In this document: positions 1 through 7,025 of the stretch, in pieces
How positions within the stretch are numbered: the first letter of the stretch is position 1
How the letters are laid out: the number at the start of each line of letters is the position of its first letter
Origin: an uncultured Lachnobacterium sp.
Lineage (GTDB): Bacteria; Bacillota; Clostridia; Lachnospirales; Lachnospiraceae
Assembly: GCA_937889225.1 (NCBI GenBank)
Contig: CALAST010000023.1
Coordinates: 1 to 12,080 of the forward strand
Reading direction: 5' to 3'
DNA: 12,080 nucleotides
Notes under the pieces: generated by a model
Seen by the model: only the letters and a program-made list of their open reading frames with translations
Database searches by the model: none
Told to the model about the DNA's origin: nothing
Program-made: the position numbers and the translations under genes

Positions 1-57
1 TATGGAGTTCGTTTTCTAAAATTAGGAGAAGCAAACAGAAACTTTATTTTCCTACAG

Positions 58-112
58 TAACTTTACACTATCATTTTAACTTTTAACTTTACAAAAAAAG
101 TTAAAAAAGTTA
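58..112. promoter_or_regulatory. Cluster of TAACTTT heptamers (candidate operator)
   Basis: The heptamer TAACTTT occurs at 58-64, 77-83 and 84-90, and its complement AAAGTTA at 97-103 and 106-112. TAACTTTACA is repeated directly at 58-67 and 84-93. The copies at 77-90 and 97-112 form an imperfect inverted repeat over the promoter of the next gene, so a repressor or autoregulator binding there would block RNA polymerase. The same heptamer pair lies upstream of the next promoter (1985-2010). The sequence is very AT-rich, so part of this could be chance. Confidence 0.45.
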
Positions 113-116
113 AAAT
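88..116 (+). promoter_or_regulatory. Sigma-A-type promoter of the ATPase gene
   Basis: A -35 box TTTACA (88-93) and a -10 box TAAAAT (111-116) are separated by 17 bases. Transcription would start near 123. This leaves a very short leader that already contains the AAGGAGGG ribosome binding site (125-132) six bases before the ATG at 139. Confidence 0.6.
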
Positions 117-138
117 TGGATTGTAAGGAGGGCTTCAA

Positions 139-1932
139 ATGTCAAATGAAGAATATAGCAAAATTATTGCAGAGATGGAAACATTACCATCTGGTGGTAT
201 TACTTACAAGAAAATAAATGGAAAAGAGTATGCTTATTATCAGTGGAGAGAAAATGGAAAGCAACGCTCCAGAAGAACCAAAGAGGATGAATTGGAATTA
301 CTGACAAAGCAGATTGAAAGAAGAAAAGAACTTCAAAATTTGTTGAAGAAAGTAGAAATAGAAAATACGCAAGTAGCAGCTTCGGTATATCAGTTCCGTT
401 GTGCTGTACGAATTGGTAAGGAGTTGGATCGCTTTGTAGAACCTGTTGCGAAATGGAGAAAGCGTGAGTGCTATAAACTGTTGCATGATTATATTTATGG
501 GGATATTCACGATAGAGTATACATTTTATATGGGCTTAGAAGAACCGGAAAGACTACCTTGATTCGTCAATTAATTTCTGAGATGGATGTAGAGATGCGA
601 AGCAAGACGGTGTTTATTCAGATACAGGATAGTAAGACTCTTGATGATGTGAATCAGGATTTAAAATATCTAGAGATAAATGGTTATCGTTATGTGTTTA
701 TTGATGAGGTTACACTCCTTGATGATTTTATTGAAGGTGCAGCTTTATTTTCAGATGTGTTTGCGAGTAGTGGAATAAAAATTGTTTTATCCGGTACAGA
801 TTCTCTTGGATTTATGTTTACGGAAGACGAAGAATTGTATGACAGATGTATTATGTCTCATACCACGTTCATTCCATATCGTGAGTTTGAAAATGTATTA
901 GGTGTAGTTGGTATTGATAACTATATTCGTTATGGTGGAACTATGAGTCTGGGGGGAAAGAATTATAATGATGATTCTATGATTTTTGCTACTAAGAAAA
1001 GTACAGATGAATATGTGGATAGTGCGATTGCCCGTAATATCCAGCATTCGCTGAAAAACTATCAGTATGAAGATCACTTTCGTTCATTACGAGAATTGTA
1101 CGAGAAAAATGAATTGACAAATGCTATTAATCGAATTGTTGAGGACATCAATCATCGATTTACAATAGAGGTTCTGACTAGAGAGTTTAAATCAAATGAT
1201 TTAAGAATATCTGCAAAAAATCTTAGAAAAGATCGTAAGAAGCCAACGGATATTCTGGACCGAATCGATATTGCAAAAGTGAATGAGACCCTGAAAGCTC
1301 TGTTGGAAATCAGAGATAGAGAGGAACAGTCTGTGAAAATCCAGGATGTACATCGTTTTGAGGTAAAAGAATATCTGGATTTGTTGGATCTTACTGTAGA
1401 AATTGAGAGCAGATGGATGTCTGATTATAATAGGAAAGAAACAAGAACAGCATTTTCACAGCCGGGTATGCGATATTCTCAGGCAGAAGCGTTAATTAAA
1501 TCTCTCATGCAGGATGAAAAATTTAGAGATATATCTTTGAATGAAAGAAAGCGAGTAACTGAGCGTATCATAGATGAAATTAAGGGAAGAATGATGGAAG
1601 ATATTGTTCTTCTTGAAACAAAATTGTCCAAAAAGAATTGCGAAGTCTTTAGATTACAGTTTGCGATTGGTGAGTTTGATATGGTTATCTTTGATCCGGA
1701 AGAAGGAAACTGTGAAATATATGAGATTAAGCATAGTATGGAAATTGTTCCACAGCAGTGCAAGCATTTATTGGATGAAAAGAAGTGCGAAGATACAGAA
1801 TTCAGATATGGTCCGATTAAAGGTAGGTATGTAATCTACAGAGGTCCCACAGCACAACTGAAAGATGTTATGGAAGATGCTACAGAGAACGTGATATATC
1901 TGAATATAGAAGAATATTTGAAGATGCAGTAG
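139..1932 (+). CDS. AAA-type ATPase with C-terminal DUF4143/PD-(D/E)XK-like nuclease domain
   Basis: This 597-aa protein is probably a cytoplasmic ATPase of the AAA_14/DUF4143 group; its cellular role is not known. Residues 1-75 form a small basic module (GGITYKKINGKEYAYY, then a charged helix) resembling short DNA-binding N-termini seen on clostridial proteins. The ATPase core has a Walker A motif GLRRTGKTT (132-140), a Walker B strand YVFIDE (185-190) and a sensor-like LSGTDS (217-222). The C-terminal part shows GEFDMVIFD (511-519), then EIYEIKHS (526-533), matching the D...ExK active-site pattern of the restriction-endonuclease fold (D514, E529, K531). The start is set by AAGGAGGG six bases upstream. 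It stands alone with its own promoter. Its TAG stop lies inside a degenerate copy of the intergenic repeat. A defence or mobile-element role is possible but unproven. Confidence 0.85.
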   Translation: MSNEEYSKIIAEMETLPSGGITYKKINGKEYAYYQWRENGKQRSRRTKEDELELLTKQIERRKELQNLLKKVEIENTQVAASVYQFRCAVRIGKELDRFVEPVAKWRKRECYKLLHDYIYGDIHDRVYILYGLRRTGKTTLIRQLISEMDVEMRSKTVFIQIQDSKTLDDVNQDLKYLEINGYRYVFIDEVTLLDDFIEGAALFSDVFASSGIKIVLSGTDSLGFMFTEDEELYDRCIMSHTTFIPYREFENVLGVVGIDNYIRYGGTMSLGGKNYNDDSMIFATKKSTDEYVDSAIARNIQHSLKNYQYEDHFRSLRELYEKNELTNAINRIVEDINHRFTIEVLTREFKSNDLRISAKNLRKDRKKPTDILDRIDIAKVNETLKALLEIRDREEQSVKIQDVHRFEVKEYLDLLDLTVEIESRWMSDYNRKETRTAFSQPGMRYSQAEALIKSLMQDEKFRDISLNERKRVTERIIDEIKGRMMEDIVLLETKLSKKNCEVFRLQFAIGEFDMVIFDPEEGNCEIYEIKHSMEIVPQQCKHLLDEKKCEDTEFRYGPIKGRYVIYRGPTAQLKDVMEDATENVIYLNIEEYLKMQ

Positions 1933-1952
1933 CGAAAGCGGATTTTGAGTGT
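1929..1952 (+). repeat. Degenerate copy of the intergenic repeat
   Basis: GTAGCGAAAGCGGATT followed by TTGAGTGTT matches the copy at 11459-11482 at 21 of 24 positions. The first bases include the TAG stop of the ATPase gene. Confidence 0.5.
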
Positions 1953-1984
1953 TGAATTTAGTGAGAGTATATAAATTAAGATAA

Positions 1985-2010
1985 AAAGTTAAATATAATT
2001 CCCTAACTTT
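1985..2010. promoter_or_regulatory. Inverted heptamer pair (candidate operator)
   Basis: AAAGTTA (1985-1991) and TAACTTT (2004-2010) form a perfect 7-base inverted repeat with a 12-base spacer. It ends one base before the -35 box of the chemotaxis-protein promoter. The heptamer is the one clustered at 58-112, which hints at a shared regulator. Confidence 0.4.
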
Positions 2011-2011
2011 C

Positions 2012-2040
2012 TTTACGAAAAACAATTCTTTTGGTATAAT
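2012..2040 (+). promoter_or_regulatory. Sigma-A-type promoter of the chemotaxis-like gene
   Basis: A -35 box TTTACG (2012-2017), 17 bases, then a perfect -10 TATAAT (2035-2040). The expected transcript start is near 2047, about 33 bases before the ATG. Confidence 0.7.
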
Positions 2041-2079
2041 AATGTTATATTTTTGGGGTTACACAAAAGTGGAGGGAAT

Positions 2080-3072
2080 ATGTTATTTGGAAAAAAAAAT
2101 AAATCTACAGCAGTAGATGTCCATACAAATCAAATAAAAGAAAAATTACTGGCAATTTCACAGGATGCCAAAAAACTTGCAGATTCTATTGAGGAAGTAC
2201 AGTCTCATATTACAGGCGTTTCGGATGAAGTGACGAATATGTCCAGTATGATGCAGGAGTTTAGTGCATCAATTCAGGAAATGTCAGATAGCATTACAGG
2301 CGTAAGTGATGCGATGGAAGAAATGGATGAGATTTTTGCTAACATGAGCGAAGAAGCAAAAGAAGGGGCAGACTATGCACAGAACAGTAACAATGTGGCA
2401 TATGACATTATGACCCGTTCTGAAAAACAGCGGCATGAAGTAGAAGCTATGGCAAATGAAGTAGAAGCCTCTATGCATGCAAAGATTGAAGAATCTAAAA
2501 AAGCAGAGCGTATTTTAGATTTGACACAGGATATTTTGGAAATTGCAGAACAGACGAACCTTCTTGCTTTGAATGCTTCCATTGAAGCGGCACATGCAGG
2601 AGATGCAGGACGTGGATTTGCGATTGTAGCAGCAGAAATTAATAAACTTGCGGCAAGTACACGTACGACGGCTAGTGAAATTACAGAGATTTCCTCTACT
2701 GTACTGAATGCTGTGACACAGCTTGCAGAAGAATCAGCAAAAGTGGTAGACTTTATGAAAGATAAGACAATGGGCAGTTATGGAGAACTTGTAGAAGTCG
2801 GACATAAATACCAAGGAGATTCCAAAATTATGTTTGATAAGATGCAGGACTTCTCCTATATTGCACAGACACTTTCTCAGCAGGTAGATGTTGTGACACG
2901 CTCCGTAGAATCCATTCGAAATGCAGCAAGTGATTCCGCCAATGCAGTAGGCGAATTGACAAGCAGTATTATGGCAGCCTCCGAACATGTAGAAGGAACA
3001 AAGGCATTAAATGGAAATAATGATAAGGATGCAACAAGATTGTATCAGGAAATTCAAAAGGCTACGAAGTAA
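2080..3072 (+). CDS. Soluble methyl-accepting chemotaxis-like protein
   Basis: This 330-aa, nearly all-helical protein ends in an MCP signalling domain. The hairpin tip that contacts CheA/CheW is clear: EQTNLLALNASIEAAHAG (157-174), followed by DAGRGFAIVAAEINKLA. Long coiled-coil helices flank it (about 15-150 and 190-310). No transmembrane segment, HAMP domain or recognisable sensor domain is present, so it would be a cytoplasmic receptor or a signalling fragment. The ATG at 2080 is preferred over an upstream TTG at 2053 because GGAGGG (2071-2076) sits just before it; spacing is short at three bases. It has its own promoter, and no other chemotaxis gene is nearby. Its input, and whether it serves motility or the downstream pilus-like cluster, cannot be told from the sequence. 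Confidence 0.9.
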   Translation: MLFGKKNKSTAVDVHTNQIKEKLLAISQDAKKLADSIEEVQSHITGVSDEVTNMSSMMQEFSASIQEMSDSITGVSDAMEEMDEIFANMSEEAKEGADYAQNSNNVAYDIMTRSEKQRHEVEAMANEVEASMHAKIEESKKAERILDLTQDILEIAEQTNLLALNASIEAAHAGDAGRGFAIVAAEINKLAASTRTTASEITEISSTVLNAVTQLAEESAKVVDFMKDKTMGSYGELVEVGHKYQGDSKIMFDKMQDFSYIAQTLSQQVDVVTRSVESIRNAASDSANAVGELTSSIMAASEHVEGTKALNGNNDKDATRLYQEIQKATK

Positions 3073-3089
3073 TGAAGTTATGTACAACT

Positions 3090-3124
3090 GGGGTATAGAA
3101 AGCAAAAATGTGTTTCTATACCCC
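3090..3124 (+). terminator. Strong stem-loop after the chemotaxis-like gene
   Basis: GGGGTATAGAAA (3090-3101) and TTTCTATACCCC (3113-3124) pair perfectly over 12 bases with an 11-base loop, 17 bases after the stop codon. The expected T-run is missing (AAATTAGTT follows), so it may protect the 3' end of the mRNA or be a weak terminator. Confidence 0.5.
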
Positions 3125-3613
3125 AAATTAGTTATCTATTGAACTCATCTTATTTACATTAAAAAATTAAATTTTCTATATTTTTCATTTTTCTCTTTAC
3201 AAATCTTAAAAAAGATGTAAAATAAAATTATCTTTTTTCTTACAACGTTGTTTTGTGTCAATGCAAGACAATGATTTTTGGCAGTTCGCCAAATTTTCCA
3301 TAAATTTAGGAAGTGAATACTTGTAATAAAGCAAGTCTTTTTTCGTGTGTCATTTAAACAATAAATTTTCGTGCAGAACAGGCAAATATTCTATTTTAAA
3401 TCATGAAAGATATGAAATGAAGGATTAAAAAGCTATGTTTAATAATGCATAAAGGAATTTATGTTCAAAGAATAATAACAACAATGGATTTTTATATATT
3501 CAATTAGTTGCTTTAGAAATGTTTTACAAGAAATAAAAAAGAAAACTTAATTAAGAATATAGCTATATCATATTGTCTTGCATATCATTTTTATTAAGAA
3601 AGGAACATTTGAT
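3125..3613. other. Long AT-rich intergenic region with several hairpins
   Basis: No convincing gene is seen on either strand in these 489 bases. Small structures follow one another: a bulged TTTAC/ATCTT inverted repeat (3196-3221), a perfect palindrome ACAACGTTGT (3242-3251), a hairpin TTTGGC-AGTTC-GCCAAA (3277-3293), and a hairpin with a T-run (3319-3343). Together they could be a small RNA or a structured leader, but no known riboswitch core was recognised. A weak promoter candidate for the pilus-like cluster is TTTACA (3523-3528), 17 bases, CTTAAT (3546-3551). Confidence 0.35.
3319..3343 (+). terminator. Small hairpin with T-run in the intergenic region
   Basis: ACTTGT (3319-3324) pairs with GCAAGT (3331-3336, one G-T pair) around the loop AATAAA, and is followed by CTTTTTT (3337-3343). 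The form is that of a weak intrinsic terminator. It lies about 270 bases before the first pilin-like gene, so it would end a separate upstream transcript or short RNA. Confidence 0.4.
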
Positions 3614-3787
3614 ATGAAAGAAGTATTTCAGGAATATGGAGGAATTATTATTACAATTATTGCGATTTTAGCACTTATCGCAGTTATTACAGCCGTGATT
3701 GGAACAAATGAAAACGGTATTATTGGGGAAGCTTTTTCTGAACTCATTAGCGATTTTATGGACCGTGCAAAATTAGGTGGCAATTAG
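3614..3787 (+). CDS. Flp-like micro-pilin, 57 aa
   Basis: This small membrane protein is probably a structural subunit of the Tad-like apparatus. It opens MKEVFQEYGG, then one long hydrophobic helix (about residues 9-30, rich in Ile, Ala and Val), then a short polar amphipathic tail ending KLGGN. The EYG before the helix matches the Glu5-Tyr6-Gly motif of mature Flp pilins, but there is no basic leader ending in Gly; only two residues precede the expected mature start. The ATG at 3614 is chosen because AGAAAGGA lies about ten bases upstream; the longer TTG-initiated reading from 3578 has no binding site. It is the first gene of the cluster, nine bases before the TadA-like ATPase, and by position and size may be the major pilin. 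Confidence 0.75.
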   Translation: MKEVFQEYGGIIITIIAILALIAVITAVIGTNENGIIGEAFSELISDFMDRAKLGGN

Positions 3788-3796
3788 GAGCGTTCT

Positions 3797-4864
3797 ATGG
3801 AATTAGGAAAAGAGTATTTCGGACCTCTTTGGAAATATGTATCGAATCACGATATTACAGACATTGATTATAATGGAAAAGAAATATGGGTAACTAATAT
3901 TTATAATGAAAGGTATAAGTTAAGTCAGGAATTTGTAGATGAATACATTACAAGTGCATTTGTAGAGCAGTTTACGCAGCGTATTGCAAATGTCGTTAGC
4001 CGTCAGTTTAATAAGAGGAATCCCGAGTTAGAAGCAGAAACAAGTGAATTGCGTGTGACGGTGTTACATGAATCGGTAGCCCGTTCGGGGAGGAGCATCA
4101 GTATTCGTAAAACACCACCTATGATAAGGCTTACCGCGGAAAAAGCCTTGCATGAAGAATTTTGCAGTAAAGAAGTCATGGCACTTTTGATTAACTGTGT
4201 GCAGAGCCATATGAATGTAACGTTTTGCGGAATGCCGGGAATTGGAAAAACGGAATGTGTTAAGTTTTTCTCTCAGTTTATTCCAGCAAATGAGCGAGTC
4301 ATTACAATAGAGGATACGCTTGAAATACGTTATGGAAAAACGAATCCCGGAAAAGATTGCATAGAAATGAAAGTTAGCGAAGGTGGATTTGGGTATGCAG
4401 ATGCTATCAAATCGTCTTTGCGATTAAATCCTAAGTGGATTATGCTTTCGGAAGCTCGCTCTAAAGAAGTCAAATATTTATTGGAAAGTTGGTCTACCGG
4501 TGTTCGTGGAATGACAACGTTACATACGGATGATGTACGAAATGTGCCGGACCGAATCTTAAATATGTTAGAAAGCAGGGCAGATGCCGACCGTATGGAA
4601 AACGATATTTTCCAAGCATTGGATGTAGGGATTCTGGTACGAAAGAAAAAAAGGGAAGATAGCACATCCAGAAGATATATTGACCAAATGTGTTTCTATT
4701 TTCGGGAAAAAGGAGAAAATAAGACCGTTATGGCAGTATTTGACGGGAATTATATTTTAAAAGAATTTCCAATTTCCGTAATGGAAACATTTCGAAGAGA
4801 AGGCGTAGAAGACCCGTTTTATAATGCAGATTTGGAAAAAGCACTATCGAAAGCAGAGAGGTAA
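3797..4864 (+). CDS. tadA: TadA/CpaF-type secretion ATPase
   Basis: This 355-aa cytoplasmic hexameric-type ATPase belongs to the TadA/CpaF/VirB11 family and powers pilus assembly or secretion. An N-terminal domain (1-120) is followed by the motor: Walker A GMPGIGKT (145-152), Asp box TIEDTLEI (170-177), a Walker B region WIMLSEAR (214-221) and a His box GMTTLHTD (238-245). Usual TadA proteins read GxxGSGKT and GEVR at these sites; here Ile replaces the P-loop Ser and the Walker B segment is SEAR, while the key Lys, Glu, Arg and His remain, so it should be active. At 355 aa it is a little shorter than most CpaF proteins and lacks a long N-terminal extension. AGGAG (3786-3790) lies six bases before the ATG. 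The next gene starts five bases after the stop. Confidence 0.88.
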   Translation: MELGKEYFGPLWKYVSNHDITDIDYNGKEIWVTNIYNERYKLSQEFVDEYITSAFVEQFTQRIANVVSRQFNKRNPELEAETSELRVTVLHESVARSGRSISIRKTPPMIRLTAEKALHEEFCSKEVMALLINCVQSHMNVTFCGMPGIGKTECVKFFSQFIPANERVITIEDTLEIRYGKTNPGKDCIEMKVSEGGFGYADAIKSSLRLNPKWIMLSEARSKEVKYLLESWSTGVRGMTTLHTDDVRNVPDRILNMLESRADADRMENDIFQALDVGILVRKKKREDSTSRRYIDQMCFYFREKGENKTVMAVFDGNYILKEFPISVMETFRREGVEDPFYNADLEKALSKAER

Positions 4865-4869
4865 AAAAC

Positions 4870-6255
4870 ATGGTTTATATAGTTGCATTAAGTGGTGTAT
4901 TTTTTCTGCATTTGCTGTTGAAACTAAATGTGACAATTACAATAGTGCTGGCGGTATTTGTGCTTTTTATGATTCCCATACATCGAAAACGATATCGTGC
5001 GTATAAGCGATGCAAACAGCGTTTTCAGGAAGTGGCATTATACATGGATACGCTATTGTATGCATTTGCAAAAGAAGGAAAGGCCGATAAGGCATTGCAA
5101 GATGCAAAAGCTGCTTTACCCGATGGCAATATGAAGCATACTGTAGAAAAAGCACTTGATTATCTGATGATGACATTTGACGAATCGGAACTGTTAAGAG
5201 AGGCATTTGGAATTATTGAAAAAGAGTATGCCTGTAAGCGTATTTGTGATATTCATGCCTTTATTATGCATGTGGAGTATTATGGCGGAGATACAAAAAG
5301 ACCCGTAAGTTTGCTTTTGATGGATAAAAACCGATGGGAAAAGCGTATCAATCGTATGGTTGCAGAGCGAAACAAACAGATGGTAGATGTCATTTTATCT
5401 GTAGCGGTCTCTTTGATTATTTGTGGTGTCATTATGTATATGCCGGTTATGAATCTGGATATTAGTGAACATATTGCGGTGCAGGTGATTTCGCTTTTGG
5501 TGCTGATAATAGATGACTTTTTTCTTTTGAAGGCGCAAAAATTTCTTGCCGTTGATTGGTGTACCATGCAGATATTAGAGGAAGAAGCTGTTGCAGAAAA
5601 GAAAATGAAGTCTTTTCGAGAGTATGACGAAAGGAAGGAAAAACGTCTTTCGTATTTATTGGGAGGCATTTCTTTTATTATCACGGTTGGTTTATTCATT
5701 TGGTGCAATAAATGGTATGGAATGGTTGGGATTGCGTTTACGTTATTTTTTCTCAATCAGCATAACATTGGGCGAAATTTGGCAAAAAGAAACTTAAAAA
5801 AAGAGATAACTTATGCATTTTCGGGATGGTTGTTGGACTTGGTTTTATTGCTGCAAAGTGAAAATGTACAGATAGCACTAGAAAAATCGATGGATTTAGC
5901 ACCGGGAATTTTAAAGTATGAATTACAGCTTTTAATTGAACGCTTGCAGATAGAGCCGGAATCTGCACAACCATATCATAAGTTTTTAGAAGATTTTGAA
6001 ATACCACAGATTCATTCTGCGATGACAATTTTGTATTCGTTGTCGATAGGGAATAGTGGGAGTGCAGACCAGCAAATCAGCGAATTGGCAGGTAAGAATT
6101 TGGAACTACTGGATATTGCGGAAGAAGAAAAAATTCGAGATATGGGCAGCGGGATGTATCTGCTTTTTCTGGCACCTGTATTAAGTGCATCTTTTAAGCT
6201 GCTTGTGGATATGGCATTTATGATGTTAGGATTTTTGGAGAATACGCAAATTTAG
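4870..6255 (+). CDS. Fused TadB-TadC-like inner-membrane platform protein
   Basis: This 461-aa polytopic membrane protein looks like two GspF/T2SSF units joined end to end. Unit one has two N-terminal membrane helices (about 3-19 and 21-38), a cytoplasmic helical domain (40-168) and a helix pair (171-192, 201-222). Unit two has a helix pair (261-279, 281-297), a cytoplasmic domain (300-425) and a C-terminal hydrophobic stretch (428-457). Motifs such as LLYAFAKEGKADKAL (62-76) and LLLQSENVQIALEKS (326-340) occupy the same place in each domain, as expected for TadB- and TadC-like halves. In most Tad loci TadB and TadC are separate proteins of about 300 aa. The product would anchor the ATPase and the pilin subunits in the membrane. 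The gene starts five bases after tadA, with GAGAGG upstream. Confidence 0.78.
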   Translation: MVYIVALSGVFFLHLLLKLNVTITIVLAVFVLFMIPIHRKRYRAYKRCKQRFQEVALYMDTLLYAFAKEGKADKALQDAKAALPDGNMKHTVEKALDYLMMTFDESELLREAFGIIEKEYACKRICDIHAFIMHVEYYGGDTKRPVSLLLMDKNRWEKRINRMVAERNKQMVDVILSVAVSLIICGVIMYMPVMNLDISEHIAVQVISLLVLIIDDFFLLKAQKFLAVDWCTMQILEEEAVAEKKMKSFREYDERKEKRLSYLLGGISFIITVGLFIWCNKWYGMVGIAFTLFFLNQHNIGRNLAKRNLKKEITYAFSGWLLDLVLLLQSENVQIALEKSMDLAPGILKYELQLLIERLQIEPESAQPYHKFLEDFEIPQIHSAMTILYSLSIGNSGSADQQISELAGKNLELLDIAEEEKIRDMGSGMYLLFLAPVLSASFKLLVDMAFMMLGFLENTQI

Positions 6256-6266
6256 GGAGATATGAT

Positions 6267-6644
6267 ATGAGTCAGATAATGAAGACATTTATGGGAATCT
6301 TTCTGCTTCTTTTTCTGATGGCATCTTCCGCAGGTGTGCTTGGAGCATTTCTGCAAGTATTAAATGCACAGGATATGCATGCAATGATAGTAGATGAATT
6401 GGAAAACAGTAATTATTGTCTGCCGGTTTTACGGGAAAGTTTTCAGAAAGCAGAAAATTATGGATACGATTTGGAAGTTATTCTTTATAGAGAGAATCAT
6501 GAAACTTATGTATGCACCGAAAAGGAAGTGCTTCCACAAAATACGAACGATATGGAGATGGCAAAAGTAACGCTTGTATTTTATTTTGAAATTCCATTTT
6601 TAAGAATCCAGCAAAGTTATGGTATAAGTGGATATGCGAGGTAG
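6267..6644 (+). CDS. TadE/TadF-like pseudopilin, 125 aa
   Basis: A short cytoplasmic start (MSQIMK) leads into one hydrophobic helix (about 8-30, FMGIFLLLFLMASSAGVLGAF), then a helical stretch containing VLNAQDMHAM (32-41) and a mixed alpha/beta domain with two cysteines (51 and 83). This is the layout of the minor pseudopilins TadE and TadF, though no family can be named firmly. The NAQ motif just after the membrane helix recurs in the protein at 7521-7892, which suggests the two are paralogues. AGGGAGA (6254-6260) gives a good ribosome binding site, and the gene lies 11 bases after the platform gene. It may be a minor subunit or initiation factor of the pilus. Confidence 0.6.
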   Translation: MSQIMKTFMGIFLLLFLMASSAGVLGAFLQVLNAQDMHAMIVDELENSNYCLPVLRESFQKAENYGYDLEVILYRENHETYVCTEKEVLPQNTNDMEMAKVTLVFYFEIPFLRIQQSYGISGYAR

Positions 6645-6655
6645 AGAAGACAAGT

Positions 6656-6754
6656 ATGGAAGAAATGATAGAAGAATACGGAATTAGCATTGTGATGTTA
6701 TTGATTGGTCGTGGAATTATTTTTGTTCTGGAAAAAATATGGATGTTAATTTAA
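6656..6754 (+). CDS. Micro-pilin-like protein, 32 aa (possibly truncated)
   Basis: The reading frame begins MEEMIEEYGISIVMLLIG and ends EKIWMLI. It holds one membrane helix (about 10-25) preceded by the same Met-five residues-Glu-Tyr-Gly register seen in the 57-aa, 49-aa and 165-aa proteins of the cluster. This shared register makes it a real gene despite its size. It lacks the 20-30 residue polar tail of the 57-aa and 49-aa relatives. Its TAA stop overlaps the first bases of the hairpin that introduces the intergenic repeat, so the tail may have been lost when that element arrived. GAGAAG (6645-6650) lies five bases upstream. It follows the 125-aa gene by 11 bases. Confidence 0.55.
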   Translation: MEEMIEEYGISIVMLLIGRGIIFVLEKIWMLI

Positions 6755-6782
6755 CAGAATGCTACGATAGTAGCATTCTGTT
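6753..6782 (+). terminator. Perfect 13-bp hairpin heading the repeat
   Basis: AACAGAATGCTAC (6753-6765) and GTAGCATTCTGTT (6770-6782) pair perfectly around the loop GATA. No T-run follows (ATGAGC), so it may weaken rather than stop transcription through the cluster, or stabilise the upstream mRNA. It directly precedes the 26-base repeat, as the hairpin at 11419-11450 does. Confidence 0.5.
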
Positions 6783-6784
6783 AT

Positions 6785-6816
6785 GAGCAAGTAGCGAATG
6801 CGGATTGCGAATATCA
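6785..6816 (+). repeat. Intergenic repeat, copy 2
   Basis: Bases 6785-6810 (beginning GAGCAAGTAGCG, ending GGATTGCGA) are identical to 11454-11479. The following ATATCAG is a diverged version of the GTGTCCG found there. Confidence 0.85.
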
Positions 6817-6875
6817 GCTTGACATAGTTTTTTTGAGAAAGGGGATAGGTTTTTAGTTAATAACCAAGAATTTGT

Positions 6876-7025
6876 ATGAAAAATGTAATAAAAGAATATG
6901 CATCTTCAATCGTCGCTCTTATTGCTACCATTTTGTTTTTTCTTGTAACAGGAACGCTTCTATTTGGAGAGGATGGTATATTGGCAGAAATGATTGCACT
7001 TATGGGAGGTAGTGGACTGAAATGA
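6876..7025 (+). CDS. Micro-pilin-like protein, 49 aa
   Basis: It starts MKNVIKEYASSIVALIATIL and continues through one hydrophobic helix (about 10-30) to a short tail, FGEDGILAEMIALMGGSGLK. The Glu7-Tyr8-Ala9 register matches the 57-aa, 32-aa and 165-aa proteins, and the tail, like that of the 57-aa protein, is amphipathic and Gly-rich at its end. It is probably another Flp-like subunit without a leader peptide. Its stop overlaps the next start (ATGA at 7022-7025), a sign of translational coupling. The binding site before ATG 6876 is weak; a good AAGGGGAT lies about 30 bases upstream with no usable start near it. It is the first gene after the hairpin-repeat element that splits the cluster. 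Confidence 0.6.
   Translation: MKNVIKEYASSIVALIATILFFLVTGTLLFGEDGILAEMIALMGGSGLK

Noticed and set aside
2053..2079. Upstream TTG start for the chemotaxis-like protein.
   Set aside because: It has no ribosome binding site and lies only a few bases past the predicted transcript start; GGAGGG precedes the ATG at 2080.
3242..3343. Cyclic-di-GMP or other known riboswitch ahead of the pilus-like cluster.
   Set aside because: No conserved core of a known class could be matched by eye, and the T-run hairpin is far from the first gene.
3578..3613. Longer 69-aa form of the first micro-pilin, which might have supplied a leader peptide.
   Set aside because: The TTG start has no binding site, and the extra residues do not end in Gly at the place a prepilin peptidase would need.
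5280..5756. A 158-codon open frame on the minus strand inside the platform gene, and similar antisense frames across the window.
   Set aside because: They lie within well-supported genes, have no binding sites and encode no recognisable protein pattern; they follow from AT-rich codon use on the other strand.
6819..6847. Perfect -35 box TTGACA just after repeat copy 2, as an internal promoter for the distal pilus-like genes.
   Set aside because: At spacings of 16-18 bases the candidate -10 is G-rich (around GGGATA), so no convincing promoter can be drawn.
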